Shown: positions 9,512 to 17,505, numbered from the stretch's first letter. The stretch: 64,000 nt of DNA from Nocardioides sp. W7 (GCF_022919075.1 NZ_CP095078.1:2852001-2916000), one strand, 5' to 3'. Translations and numbers: made by a program. Notes: generated by a model not told the origin, from the sequence alone.

Positions 9512-10683
9512 CACTCACCACCGGCCAGGGCGTCGGCCCGCTGGGCGACCCGCTGCCGGTCGCCGTCGGCGAGGCCGAGGTCGGTCCCGAGCATCTGGTG
9601 GAAGTCCGGTCCGAGCCCCGCCCCGCGGGCGAGGACCAGGGTGCGCGCGAGGGTGTCGTGGCCGGCTTCGGGGTCGGCGGTCGCCAGGTCGGCGAGGACG
9701 CTCGCGAGGTAGCGCCGGGTCTCCGGCGGCAGCCGGTCGGGGAGCAGCGAGCCGGGCGTCCGGGGGTACGCCGCGGCGGCCACGCCGTACTGCTCCGCGA
9801 GCTCGAGCACCTCGGCCGCCGGCTCGGTCGCCGGCGTCGCCGGCTCGGCGGTCAGGGTGAGCCAGCCGGCGACCAGGTCCCGGGTCAGGACCAGGAGCCG
9901 GTCCTGGCCCGGCAGGTCGAGGGAGTCCAGGTCGAGCGCCGGCGCGAAGGCCTCGACGACGAGGTCGTCGGCGCTCGCCGGGTCCTCGGCCCACCGCTGG
10001 AGCGCCCACGCCCGCAGCACGGTCTCCGGGTGCGTGCTGCCCGCGCTGGGGGTCGTGAGGTCGACCTCCGCGGCCTGGCGGAGGTACGCCGCGGGGTCGG
10101 CCTGCTTCAGCCCGGTCGCGACCTTCAGCAGTCCGCCGACGACCGGGACCAGGTCCTCGGTCGCGTCGAGGGCGGCCCGGTCGGCGTACAGCTCGGTCGC
10201 GAGCCGGTAGCGGCGGGCCGTCTCCAGGTACTCCGACGGGGTCCGGGCGTCGGTCTCGGCGGTGTCGAGCAGCCGGGAGGCGGCCAGGTAGCGGCCGTCC
10301 TCCAGGGTCCACAGCAGGTGGTGCGCGAGCTCGTGGGCGGCGACCGCGCAGAGCTCGTCGGGGTCCAGCAGCTCCAGGGTCGAGCCGGTGAACACCAGGA
10401 TCGCCCGCTCGGGGACGAAGACCAGCTCGGCGTTGGCCGCGCCGCCGCGCTCGTCGGCGTACACCTCGGTGGGCACCGCGACGCCCAGCGCGTCGGCCGC
10501 CCGCCCGACGGCCTGGTGCACGTCGGGATGCGCCTGCGGCTCCAGGCGGTACGTCGACCGCAGCAGCGACTGGTCCAGCTCCGGTCCGCCCGGCCGGGTG
10601 CTCGCGGCGAGGGCCCGGAACGAGACCGGGTGCTCGCGCTCCAGGATCTCGGCGACGGATCGGTGGTACGGCAGCGGCCTCAT
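9511..10683 (-). CDS. M48-like zinc metalloprotease
   Basis: A 390-residue protein with the zinc protease signature HELAHH at residues 117-122 and a downstream ELYADRAAL segment that can give the third zinc ligand (ExxxD pattern). This places it with M48/gluzincin-type peptidases. No transmembrane helix is evident, unlike HtpX, so it is likely cytosolic. The C-terminal half is helical and not assignable. ATG at 10683 overlaps the stop of the zinc-ribbon gene (ATGA), and its own TGA overlaps the helicase start (TGATG), so all three are co-translated. The partner genes suggest it acts with the helicase-nuclease; proteases paired with nucleic acid enzymes occur in defence operons, but no substrate can be inferred. 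Confidence 0.8.
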   Translation of the reverse strand: MRPLPYHRSVAEILEREHPVSFRALAASTRPGGPELDQSLLRSTYRLEPQAHPDVHQAVGRAADALGVAVPTEVYADERGGAANAELVFVPERAILVFTGSTLELLDPDELCAVAAHELAHHLLWTLEDGRYLAASRLLDTAETDARTPSEYLETARRYRLATELYADRAALDATEDLVPVVGGLLKVATGLKQADPAAYLRQAAEVDLTTPSAGSTHPETVLRAWALQRWAEDPASADDLVVEAFAPALDLDSLDLPGQDRLLVLTRDLVAGWLTLTAEPATPATEPAAEVLELAEQYGVAAAAYPRTPGSLLPDRLPPETRRYLASVLADLATADPEAGHDTLARTLVLARGAGLGPDFHQMLGTDLGLADGDRQRVAQRADALAGGE

Positions 10684-11675
10684 CCGCCGGGCGTGCCCAC
10701 CACGGTGACTTCGCTGACGGCGGTGTTGTCGCGCTCCGCCCGGCCCCGGCCCGGCTCGCTGACCTCGACCAGCCGCAGCACCACGGTCGTGGTCTCGACC
10801 GGGTCGATCGGGACGGTCTGCAGGTCGCGGGTCTCCCGCAGGTCCTGCGGCACCGTCGTACCGTCGTCGAGCACCCACTCGGCCTTCAGCACCCGGCGGT
10901 TGCCGGCGTACCAGTCGAGGGGGCGGTTGCGACCGTCGCGGGCCGTCTTCGCGTAGCCGTTGACGAGGCCGAGCTCGGTGACGGTCGTCGGCTCGGCCAG
11001 GGTCAACACGATCTCCTCGCCGGTGCCGTCGCCGGTCATCCGCCAGCAGGTGCCGGGGTCCCCGTCGAGCATCTTCGCGGCGTCGTAGCGGATCCGCGCG
11101 CCGTCGACGTCGGTGCCGGGCGGGGACGTCGCGGGCACCTCGGCGCTCGCGGCGCCCGCCACGTCCGCGGGCTCGCCCGTCGCGGCCGTGGGTTCGGTGG
11201 CCCCGGTCGGCCCGGTGGACTCGCCGGCCGGCTCCGACGGCGGCGGGGAGCTCGCGGCCCCGGCCTGGTCGTCGGCCCGGTCGGGCTCGTCGTCGCCGTT
11301 GCCGGCCAGCAGCAGGCTCACGCCCACCAGCGCCACCACGACCAGGACGGCGGCGACCGCGACCCCGACCAGCCAGCCGGACCGCCGGCCCTCGGCCCGG
11401 TGTCCGGAGGAGAGCGGCGGCGGCGGGGGCGTCCGGGCAGCGTCGGTCCGCTCACCGACCTCGTCGGCGAACAGCGGGAACCGCGCACTGGTGGGGGCGG
11501 GCGGCAGCGGCGGCGGAGGAGGCGGCGGTTCGACCGGGGGTACGGCGGGCCGCTCCGCCGTGTCGGTGGGCCCCGGACCGGGGACCCGCAGAACGTCCGG
11601 ATCGACCGCCGCGCCGCAGTTGGTGCAGAACCGGCCCACCTCGAACTGGTGGCCGCACCTCGTGCAGGTCGTCAT
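10680..11675 (-). CDS. Membrane-anchored zinc-ribbon protein with discoidin-like (NADase-type glycan-binding) domain
   Basis: Of 331 residues, the N-terminus has four cysteines in two CxxC knuckles (C4, C7, C17, C20), a zinc ribbon. A proline-rich linker follows (about residues 40-90), then one transmembrane helix (GWLVGVAVAAVLVVVALVG, about 100-125), a Ser/Thr/Pro/Gly-rich stretch, and from about 185 a beta-rich domain (LDGDPGTCWRMTGDGTGEE, TELGLVNGYAK) like F5/8 type C or NADase-type glycan-binding domains. Predicted topology is zinc ribbon inside and binding domain outside. It is the first gene of the coupled operon with the protease and helicase, so it may be the sensor or anchor. A hairpin at 11701-11729 separates it from aroF upstream. 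Confidence 0.75.
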   Translation of the reverse strand: MTTCTRCGHQFEVGRFCTNCGAAVDPDVLRVPGPGPTDTAERPAVPPVEPPPPPPPLPPAPTSARFPLFADEVGERTDAARTPPPPPLSSGHRAEGRRSGWLVGVAVAAVLVVVALVGVSLLLAGNGDDEPDRADDQAGAASSPPPSEPAGESTGPTGATEPTAATGEPADVAGAASAEVPATSPPGTDVDGARIRYDAAKMLDGDPGTCWRMTGDGTGEEIVLTLAEPTTVTELGLVNGYAKTARDGRNRPLDWYAGNRRVLKAEWVLDDGTTVPQDLRETRDLQTVPIDPVETTTVVLRLVEVSEPGRGRAERDNTAVSEVTVVGTPGG

Positions 11676-11700
11676 CTCGCTCCTTCGCCGGCCGGTCGCG

Positions 11701-11729
11701 GGTCTCGCGTCGAAAGATTAGGCGAGACC
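11701..11729 (-). terminator. Hairpin between aroF and the zinc-ribbon operon
   Basis: GGTCTCGC (11701-11708) and GCGAGACC (11722-11729) form an eight-base-pair stem with a 13-base loop. It lies just after the aroF stop in the direction of transcription. There is no run of Ts, so termination would be inefficient or factor-assisted. Confidence 0.45.
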
Positions 11730-11732
11730 GGT

Positions 11733-12782
11733 TCAGTCGGTCCGGACCAGGCTCCTCGCGTCCACCCGCCCGACCACCGCGGGCAGCTTGCGCACCGCCT
11801 GCGCGAGCTCGCGCAGCTCGGTGCCGAGCAGCGCCTGCGGCCCGTCGCACAGGGCGGTCTCCGGGTCCGGGTGGACGTCGACGATGACGCCGTCGGCGCC
11901 GACCGCGATGGCCGCCCGCGACAGCGGCACCACGAGGTCCTTGCGACCCGCGGCATGCGAGGGGTCGACGATGATCGGCAGGTGGCTGGCCGCCTGGACC
12001 ACCGGCACGGCGGAGATGTCCAGGGTGTTGCGGGTGGCCGGCTCGAAGGTCCGGATGCCGCGCTCGCACAGCACGACGTCGAGGTTGCCGCGCTGGGCGA
12101 TGTACTCGGCCGCCATCAGCCACTCCTCGATGGTCGCGGTCATCCCGCGCTTGAGCAGCACCGGCTTGCCGGCGTCGCCCGCCGCCTGGAGCAGCCCGAA
12201 GTTGGCCATGTTGCGGGTGCCGATCTGCAGCATGTCGGCGTACTCCGCCACCACCGGCACGTCCCGGGCGTCGACCACCTCGGTCACCACCGGGAGGCCG
12301 GTCGCCTCGCGGACGCTCGCGAGGATCTCCAGACCGGGGACGCCCAGGCCCTGGAAGGCGTACGGCGAGGTCCGCGGCTTGAAGGCACCGCCGCGCAGGA
12401 TCGTGGCGCCGGCCGACTTCGCCATCAGCGCCGACTCCAGCGTCTGCTCGGCCGTCTCGACCGCGCACGGACCCGCGAGGAAGGTGAAGCTGTCGGGCCC
12501 GATCGGGACCCGGTGGCCGTCGCGGCCCACCCAGACCGTGGACCGGTCGGCGTGGTGCTGGCGGCTGACGAGCTTGTAGGGGTCGGAGATGCGGTGCACG
12601 TCCGCGACACCCTTCAGGGTGCGCAGGTTGAGGTGGTGGAAGGAGTCGATGTCGCCGACCAGGCCGATGATGGTCCGGACGACGCCCTTGCTGACGAAGG
12701 CCTCGCCTCCGACTCCCTCGACCCGGGCGACGACGTTGGCGACGTCCTCGTCGGTGGCGTCCGGGGACATGACGACGACCAT
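11733..12782 (-). CDS. aroF: 3-deoxy-7-phosphoheptulonate synthase, type I (beta) with ACT-like N-domain
   Basis: Same reaction as the class II enzyme at 267-1610 but a different protein family. The 349 residues comprise an N-terminal ferredoxin-like regulatory domain (about 1-70, MVVVMSPDATDEDVANVV) and a KDPG-aldolase-like barrel with FLAGPCAVET, ILRGGAFKPRTSPYAFQGLG, IGTRNMANFGLL, LLKRGMTATIEEWL and IVDPSHAAGR. These contain the PEP-binding Lys and Arg and the metal-binding Cys, His and Asp. The upstream region carries a leader peptide with Tyr-Phe-Phe codons and a terminator-like hairpin, so expression is probably attenuated by charged tRNA-Tyr/tRNA-Phe. The ATG at 12782 gives a typical N-terminus for the Thermotoga-like enzyme. 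Confidence 0.95.
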   Translation of the reverse strand: MVVVMSPDATDEDVANVVARVEGVGGEAFVSKGVVRTIIGLVGDIDSFHHLNLRTLKGVADVHRISDPYKLVSRQHHADRSTVWVGRDGHRVPIGPDSFTFLAGPCAVETAEQTLESALMAKSAGATILRGGAFKPRTSPYAFQGLGVPGLEILASVREATGLPVVTEVVDARDVPVVAEYADMLQIGTRNMANFGLLQAAGDAGKPVLLKRGMTATIEEWLMAAEYIAQRGNLDVVLCERGIRTFEPATRNTLDISAVPVVQAASHLPIIVDPSHAAGRKDLVVPLSRAAIAVGADGVIVDVHPDPETALCDGPQALLGTELRELAQAVRKLPAVVGRVDARSLVRTD

Positions 12783-12826
12783 GCTGGTAGTTCCCTTCTC
12801 TGGCCGGCGCGGCCCCGGACAGACGA

Positions 12827-12855
12827 AACGCCCCAGGCCGGAAGCCGGGGGCGTT
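12827..12855 (-). terminator. Attenuator hairpin in the aroF leader
   Basis: Read on the minus strand, AACGCCCC (12855-12848) pairs with GGGGCGTT (12834-12827). An inner GGC/GCC stem caps the hairpin and TTCGTCT follows. It lies 18 bases after the leader peptide stop codon and 44 bases before the aroF start. This arrangement of short ORF, terminator-like hairpin and biosynthetic gene is that of classical amino acid attenuation. Confidence 0.8.
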
Positions 12856-12873
12856 GGTGGTGGTGCGGCGCGT

Positions 12874-12936
12874 CTACGTCACGACGGCCTGCACGGGTGC
12901 TCCCGGCAGGTGTCGAAAGAAGTAGGTCGGTGCCAC
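12874..12936 (-). CDS. Aromatic leader peptide of aroF (MAPTYFFRHL...)
   Basis: A 20-codon frame beginning GTG and ending TAG encodes MAPTYFFRHLPGAPVQAVVT, with a consecutive Tyr-Phe-Phe at codons 5-7. Clustered codons for end-product amino acids ahead of a terminator hairpin are the hallmark of transcription attenuation, and Tyr and Phe are end products of the pathway that aroF opens. A TACGGT -10 box (12944-12949) lies seven bases before the GTG, so the transcript may start at the leader codon itself. An in-frame GTG at 12960 would give a peptide eight residues longer. No trace of such a leader is seen before the class II gene. Confidence 0.75.
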   Translation of the reverse strand: MAPTYFFRHLPGAPVQAVVT

Positions 12937-12949
12937 GCCTTGAACCGTA
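12934..12949 (-). promoter_or_regulatory. Probable promoter of the aroF leader transcript
   Basis: TACGGT at 12949-12944 (minus strand) fits the TAnnnT -10 consensus and is seven bases from the leader GTG at 12936. There is no good -35 hexamer. Confidence 0.4.
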
Positions 12950-13014
12950 GGCGACGCCACCGACGAGCGCCCCTGGTTTTCAGAGTGCGGACACCGGGCG
13001 GCAGCGGGGTGCGT

Positions 13015-13041
13015 CCGGAGCCTTCGAGAGGACTGCTCCGG
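13015..13041 (-). terminator. Hairpin downstream of the EamA transporter gene
   Basis: CCGGAGC (13015-13021) and GCTCCGG (13035-13041) form a seven-pair stem with a 13-base loop, just past the transporter stop codon and before the aroF leader region. It lacks a T tract. Confidence 0.4.
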
Positions 13042-13050
13042 GAGGACCGA

Positions 13051-13944
13051 TCAGACCGCGAGGTGCTGGACCTCGCCCTCGACCTTGCGTCGGGGCGCGG
13101 CCTCGACGACCAGCATGGCGGCGAGCACGAGCAGCCCGCCGGTGACCATCCGGCCGGTGAGCGACTCGCCGCCGAGCAGCACGGCGAAGAACGCGGCGAA
13201 GACCGGCTCCATGCTCATCACGATGGCACTGCGGGTCGGGGGCAGGTGGGACTGCGCCCAGGTCTGGCCGATCAGCGCGAGGGCGCCGGCGACCAGGGCC
13301 ATGTAGACGATCGAGAGCCAGTCGCGGCCGTTGTCGGGCAGCACGACGCCGTCCGGCGCGGTCGCGACCAGGCAGATCACCGCGATCACCAGCAGCTGCA
13401 CGATCGACATCCCGAGCGCCTCGCGCGCGTTCGCCCAGGCACCGAGCGCGACGATGTGCAGCGCGTACAGCACCGCGGCGACCAGCGTGATCGCCTCGCC
13501 GTACCCCACCGAGAAGCCGTCCAGGGTCAGCACGCCCAGCCCGGTGGCGGCGAGCGCGACGGCCGCCCAGGCCAGCGGGGTGATCCGGGTCCGCAGCAGC
13601 ACGGCGGCGAGCAGCGGGGTGCAGACGACGTACATGCCGGTGATGAAGCCCGACACGCTCGCCGGCGTGTGGGCGAGCCCCGCGGTCTGCAGGATCTGCG
13701 CGACGCCGTACACGCCGCCGAGGACGACCGCCCGCCGCCGTGACTCCGCGGAGAGCCGGGCCAGCGCCCGCGGTGCCACCGCCGTCATCACCAGGCCCGC
13801 GATCGCGAAGCGCAACGCCAGGAAGTCCAGCGTCGGGACCCGGTCCAGCAGATCCTTGATCAGGAAGAACGTCGATCCCCAGCTCGCCGTCATGGCCAGC
13901 AGGACGAGCGTCGCGACCAGGGAGGTCCGACGGGAGGTGCTCAC
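13051..13944 (-). CDS. EamA/DMT-family transporter
   Basis: A 297-residue integral membrane protein of the drug/metabolite transporter superfamily. It has about ten hydrophobic helices arranged as two EamA repeats: the first from LVATLVLLAMTASWGSTFFL, the second from YGEAITLVAAVLYALHIVAL. TASWGSTF at the end of helix 1 and EPVFAAFFAVLLGGE near the C-terminus are family hallmarks. Such proteins usually export metabolites or amino acids; the substrate is unknown here. The GTG start at 13944 overlaps the stop of the endonuclease IV gene by four bases (GTGA), which fixes the start and indicates one operon. The C-terminal tail EAAPRRKVEGEVQHLAV is polar and cytoplasmic. Confidence 0.88.
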   Translation of the reverse strand: MSTSRRTSLVATLVLLAMTASWGSTFFLIKDLLDRVPTLDFLALRFAIAGLVMTAVAPRALARLSAESRRRAVVLGGVYGVAQILQTAGLAHTPASVSGFITGMYVVCTPLLAAVLLRTRITPLAWAAVALAATGLGVLTLDGFSVGYGEAITLVAAVLYALHIVALGAWANAREALGMSIVQLLVIAVICLVATAPDGVVLPDNGRDWLSIVYMALVAGALALIGQTWAQSHLPPTRSAIVMSMEPVFAAFFAVLLGGESLTGRMVTGGLLVLAAMLVVEAAPRRKVEGEVQHLAV

Positions 13945-14837
13945 GGGTCGCGCAGCTTCTTCAGCAGCGCGATGTCGGGGTTGCCGGCGTCGCGCGAGCC
14001 GGGCGTCTCCAGCACGAACGGCACGCCCTCGGTCGCGGGGTGGGCGAGCAGCTCGGCGAACGCCTCGACGCCGATGTGGCCCTGGCCGAGCTGCTGGTGC
14101 CGGTCCTTGAACGCGCCGCGCACGTCCATCGAGTCGTTCGCGTGCACCAGCCGCAGCCGGCCCGGACCGCCGATCTCGACGATCCGGTCGACGGTCGCGG
14201 TGGTGCCGCCGGGCTCGTCGAGCGGCGCGCCGGCGGCGAAGACGTGGCAGGTGTCCAGGCAGATCCCGGCCCTGGGGTGGTCGTCGAGGGCGGCGAGGTA
14301 CGGCGCCAGGTCCTCGACGCCCGCGCACAGGGACCGGCCCTGCCCGGCGGTCGGCTCGAGCAGCAGCCAGGGGGAGTCCTCGGAGTCGCCGAGCGCGTCG
14401 AGCAGCGGCAGCAGGCCCTCGCGGACCTGGCGCATCGCGGCGTCGTACCGCGCGGAGGAGTCGCCGTCGGACGGATCCACGAACGACCCGGTGTGCACGA
14501 CCACGCCCTCGGCGCCGATCTCGGCGGCCCGCCTGAGGTTGTGGGCGACCGAGGCGACCGACTTCTCGTACGTCGCGGCGGTCGGCGAGCCGAGGTTGAC
14601 CAGGTACGGCGCGTGCACGAACACCCGCATCGCCCGCTCGGCGATCGCGGCCCGGAACGCCGCGTCCTCGGCGGGCTTGCCGGCCGACAGCGCCCAGCCG
14701 CGCGGGTTGCCGACGAAGACCTGGAACGTCTCGCAGCCCAGCTCCTCGGCGGAGGCGAGGGCGCCGGCGACCAGCCCCTTGCCGACGATCACGTGGGTGC
14801 CGACGGGGTTGCGGGTCGCGGCGGGGGAGGTCGGCAC
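13941..14837 (-). CDS. nfo: Deoxyribonuclease IV (AP endonuclease family 2)
   Basis: Cleaves the DNA backbone 5' of abasic sites during base excision repair. The 298-residue TIM barrel carries the trinuclear zinc ligands of the family: VFVHAPYLVNLG (His), VVHTGSFVD (His), LLLEPTAGQG (Glu), ICLDTCHVFAAG (Asp, His), LVHANDSMD and KDRHQQLGQGHIG (Asp, His), and FVLETPG (Glu). Length is close to the usual 280-300. The GTG start is six bases downstream of a TAGCCT box, so a leaderless transcript is likely. It is co-transcribed with the EamA transporter through a GTGA overlap; no functional link is obvious. Confidence 0.93.
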   Translation of the reverse strand: MPTSPAATRNPVGTHVIVGKGLVAGALASAEELGCETFQVFVGNPRGWALSAGKPAEDAAFRAAIAERAMRVFVHAPYLVNLGSPTAATYEKSVASVAHNLRRAAEIGAEGVVVHTGSFVDPSDGDSSARYDAAMRQVREGLLPLLDALGDSEDSPWLLLEPTAGQGRSLCAGVEDLAPYLAALDDHPRAGICLDTCHVFAAGAPLDEPGGTTATVDRIVEIGGPGRLRLVHANDSMDVRGAFKDRHQQLGQGHIGVEAFAELLAHPATEGVPFVLETPGSRDAGNPDIALLKKLRDP

Positions 14838-14849
14838 CGGGCGAGGCTA
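14835..14849 (-). promoter_or_regulatory. Leaderless promoter of nfo
   Basis: TAGCCT (14849-14844, minus strand) lies six bases before the GTG at 14837. Confidence 0.45.
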
Positions 14850-14874
14850 GCCGCGGCCCGCCGCGTGCGGGAAA

Positions 14875-16905
14875 TCAGATCAGCGAGAGCGTGATGGTGC
14901 TGCCCTTGGGGACCTTCTCGCCCGCGCCCGGGTCCGAGGAGAAGACGTAGCCGAGGCCGAGGTAGCCCGCCGCCTCCTTCGTCTTGACGACGAAGCCGAG
15001 GTCCTCGAGCTGCTGGCGGGCGGCGTCGACCCCGGAGGCGCGCACGCTCGGGACCTCGACGAGCTCGGGGCCGAGGGAGACGGTGAAGGTGACGGTGTCG
15101 CCCTTGAAGAGGGTGCCCTCGCGCGGGTCCTGGCCGATCACGTCACCCTTCGCGACGTCGTCGGAGTACTGCTCGTCGCCCACCTTCGCCACCAGTCCGC
15201 GCTTCTCCAGGGCGTCCCGCGCGGCGTCGTACGACTTGCCGGTCCAGTCGCCGACCTTGATCGGGCGGCGGCCCTTGCTGACCGCGAGGTCGACGTTGGT
15301 GCCGCGGGTCAGCACCTTGCCCGGACGCGGCGAGCTGTTGAGCACGACGCCCTCGGGGACGGTCTCGGACCAGCGCTGCCGGACGGCGCCGAACGACAGG
15401 TTGAGCTCGGCGAGCTTCTCCTGGGCCTGCGCCTCGGTGAGTCCGGCGAGGTTGGGCAGCGTGTAGCGCTCCTTGCCGAGCGAGACGGTGAGCGTCACGG
15501 TGCCTCCGTCGAGGACCTGCGCCCCGGCGCCCGGATCGGTGGCGATCACGACGCCCACGGGCACCGTCTCGGAGTACGCCGGGTCGCCGACCTCGGCCTC
15601 CAGGCCGGCGGCCTCCAGCTTCTCGATCGCGGCGGCCTCACCGAGGCTGACGACGCCGGGCACGTTCACGTAGCGGCCGGACCCGAACCACCAGGCGCCG
15701 GCGCCGACGGCGGCCGCGACGAGTACGGCGACCAGCAGCAGGACCAGCCCGCGGCGGGACCGGCGGGGACGGGCAGGACGCGCGGGCCGCTGCGGGGCCG
15801 ACCGCTCGACGAGGGGGACCGGTGCGGGGGTGGCCGGCGGGGCGGGCGCGCGGACCTGCGTGGCGTCGCTGAGCGACGGGCCCAGGATCCGGCCCAGCTC
15901 CTCGGCGTCCCAGATCTCGGGGGCGGTGTCCCCGGGCCGCTCGATCAGCACCGTCGGCTCGGGCTCGGCGACCACCGCGCGGGGCCGGAGGTCGGCGGTC
16001 AGCTCGTCGTCCTCGCGCACCCCGGCAGCCAGCGCCTGGGTGACCCGGTGCACGTGGCGCAGCAGCACCGCAGCGTCGGCGGGCCGCTGCTCGCGGTCGC
16101 GGGCGGTGGCCCGGGCGACGAGCGCGTCGACGTACGCCGGCAGCCCGGGCGCGAGCGTGCTCGGGGGCGGGACGTCCTCGTGGACGTGCTTGTAGGCGAC
16201 CTGGATCGGCGACTCGCCCTCGTGCGGCTTGCGGCCGGTGAGCAGCTCGTAGAGCAGCACCCCGGCGGCGTACACGTCGGCGCGTGCGTCGGCTCGGCCG
16301 TCGACGACCAGCTCGGGGGCGAGGTAGGAGACGGTGCCGATCAGCACGCCGCCGGTGGCGGTGTGCTGGGTGTCGGTGCTGACGGCCTTCGCGAGGCCGA
16401 AGTCGGCGACCTTGACCCGGCCGTCGTCGGCGATCAGGACGTTCTCGGGCTTCACGTCGCGGTGCACCAGCCCGGCCCGGTGGGCGGCGGCGAGCGCGGA
16501 GAGCACCGGCTCGAGCAGCGCGAGGGCCCGCAGCGGGGACATCGGGCTCTCCTTGCCGATGGTGTCGCGCAGGGTGTGGCCCTCCACCAGCTCCATGGCC
16601 AGGAACACGACGCCGTCGTCCTCGCCCTGGTCGTAGACCGCGACCACGTTGGGGTGCGAGAGCCGGGCGGCGGACCGGGCCTCGCGCACGAAGCGGGCCG
16701 CGAACTCGTCGTCGTCACCCAGTCCGGGGTGCATCACCTTGACCGCGACGGTCCGCTCGAGTCGGAGGTCGGTGGCCTCGTAGACGCTGGCCATGCCGCC
16801 GCGGGCGACCCGGGACCCGATCCGGTAGCGCCCGTCGAGGATGCGTCCGGTCAGGGCGTCCGCGGGCGCGCCAACAGGCGCGCGGGTGTGCCCGTCCGAC
16901 GCCAC
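14875..16905 (-). CDS. Serine/threonine protein kinase with four PASTA domains (PknB/PknL-like)
   Basis: A 676-residue membrane kinase. The cytoplasmic kinase domain spans about residues 27-290, with glycine loop RVARGGMASVYEA, catalytic Lys56 in TVAVKVM, HRDVKPENVL and DFGLAK with GTVSYLAPE. A variable linker follows, then one transmembrane helix (GLVLLLVAVLVAAAVGAGAW) and four extracellular PASTA repeats of about 65 residues, each ending in a TVSLG/AVSKG-type strand. PASTA repeats bind muropeptides and tie such kinases to wall synthesis and division. The GTG start has AGGAGGG six bases upstream, which rules out longer upstream frames. The divergent neighbour is Rv2175c-like; in M. tuberculosis Rv2175c is a substrate of the adjacent kinase PknL. 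PknL itself lacks this PASTA region, so orthology rests on gene context. Confidence 0.92.
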   Translation of the reverse strand: MASDGHTRAPVGAPADALTGRILDGRYRIGSRVARGGMASVYEATDLRLERTVAVKVMHPGLGDDDEFAARFVREARSAARLSHPNVVAVYDQGEDDGVVFLAMELVEGHTLRDTIGKESPMSPLRALALLEPVLSALAAAHRAGLVHRDVKPENVLIADDGRVKVADFGLAKAVSTDTQHTATGGVLIGTVSYLAPELVVDGRADARADVYAAGVLLYELLTGRKPHEGESPIQVAYKHVHEDVPPPSTLAPGLPAYVDALVARATARDREQRPADAAVLLRHVHRVTQALAAGVREDDELTADLRPRAVVAEPEPTVLIERPGDTAPEIWDAEELGRILGPSLSDATQVRAPAPPATPAPVPLVERSAPQRPARPARPRRSRRGLVLLLVAVLVAAAVGAGAWWFGSGRYVNVPGVVSLGEAAAIEKLEAAGLEAEVGDPAYSETVPVGVVIATDPGAGAQVLDGGTVTLTVSLGKERYTLPNLAGLTEAQAQEKLAELNLSFGAVRQRWSETVPEGVVLNSSPRPGKVLTRGTNVDLAVSKGRRPIKVGDWTGKSYDAARDALEKRGLVAKVGDEQYSDDVAKGDVIGQDPREGTLFKGDTVTFTVSLGPELVEVPSVRASGVDAARQQLEDLGFVVKTKEAAGYLGLGYVFSSDPGAGEKVPKGSTITLSLI

Positions 16906-17031
16906 AACGACCCTCCTGCGTGACGGATGGGGAAGGATCCGTCGGGCCAATCGTACGGTCGCGCGGCCTCCGGGGCCGGTTCGCACGTCCCCGGCGTGGC
17001 GTGCGGGCCGCCGCGTGGGACAGTGGGAGCC

Positions 17032-17400
17032 ATGACCGAACGACTCGCTGACGCCGACCTCGCCGCCCTGGTCCCCGACTGGCTGGACTGGGCCGCGACC
17101 GCCAAGCTGCTGGGCGTCACCGTCGCCAAGGTGAAGACGATGATCCGCGACCACGAGCTCGCCGCCGCCGTCCCGACCCCCGGTGCCGGCCAGCAGGTCC
17201 CCGCCGACTTCATCCAGGACGGCCTCGTCGTCAAGGGCCTCTCCGGTCTGCTGACGATGCTCCACGACGGTCACTTCACCGACCGCGAGATCATCGCCTG
17301 GCTGTTCACCGACGACAGCTACCCCGGGCGCCCGATCGACGCGCTGCGGGAGAACCGCGGCAGCGAGGTCAAGCGCCGCGCCCAGGCGATGGCCCTCTAG
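17032..17400 (+). CDS. Rv2175c-like DNA-binding protein, likely kinase substrate
   Basis: A 122-residue protein with an N-terminal winged helix-turn-helix (LDWAATAKLLGVTVAKVKTM, about residues 19-40) and a C-terminal domain of the Rv2175c type (VKGLSGLLTMLHDGHFTDRE, then WLFTDDSYPGRPIDALRENR). In M. tuberculosis the homologue binds DNA weakly and is phosphorylated by the neighbouring kinase PknL, which blocks binding. The same divergent arrangement with a kinase gene is kept here, 127 bases apart. ATG at 17032 has GGGAG a few bases upstream. It is followed by a very long inverted repeat before the convergent polyprenyl synthase gene. Confidence 0.88.
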   Translation: MTERLADADLAALVPDWLDWAATAKLLGVTVAKVKTMIRDHELAAAVPTPGAGQQVPADFIQDGLVVKGLSGLLTMLHDGHFTDREIIAWLFTDDSYPGRPIDALRENRGSEVKRRAQAMAL

Positions 17401-17405
17401 CCGAG

Positions 17406-17481
17406 TCGGCGGGATAGTCCGTCACACCAGCGGGGTGGATCGACGGCAGGATCCCCCTGGTGTGACGGAGTACCCCGCCGA
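17406..17481. terminator. Long near-perfect inverted repeat between convergent genes
   Basis: The left arm (17406-17435) starts TCGGCGGGATAG and runs through CCGTCACACCAG to GGGG. The right arm (17453-17481) is its complement with only about three mismatches or bulges. The spacer is 17 bases. Each arm is about 29 bases, far longer than a usual terminator, and there is no T tract. It probably ends transcription from both sides. A direct repeat of CGCCGATCCGGGCTAC follows immediately (two copies within 17475-17510), extending into the stop of the polyprenyl synthase gene. Confidence 0.7.
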
Positions 17482-17505
17482 TCCGGGCTACCTCGCCGAT
17501 CCGGG

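Noticed and set aside
5001-9712. Long plus-strand open frames (up to 963 codons) opposite the helicase and protease genes
   Set aside because: They are antisense shadows caused by high GC. The translations are Arg/Pro/Gly-rich without motifs, while the minus strand shows clear helicase and HELAHH motifs.
14875-17274. Longer kinase frame starting at 17274
   Set aside because: The extra residues overlap the Rv2175c-like gene and its promoter. GTG at 16905 with AGGAGGG and the kinase N-terminus is better.
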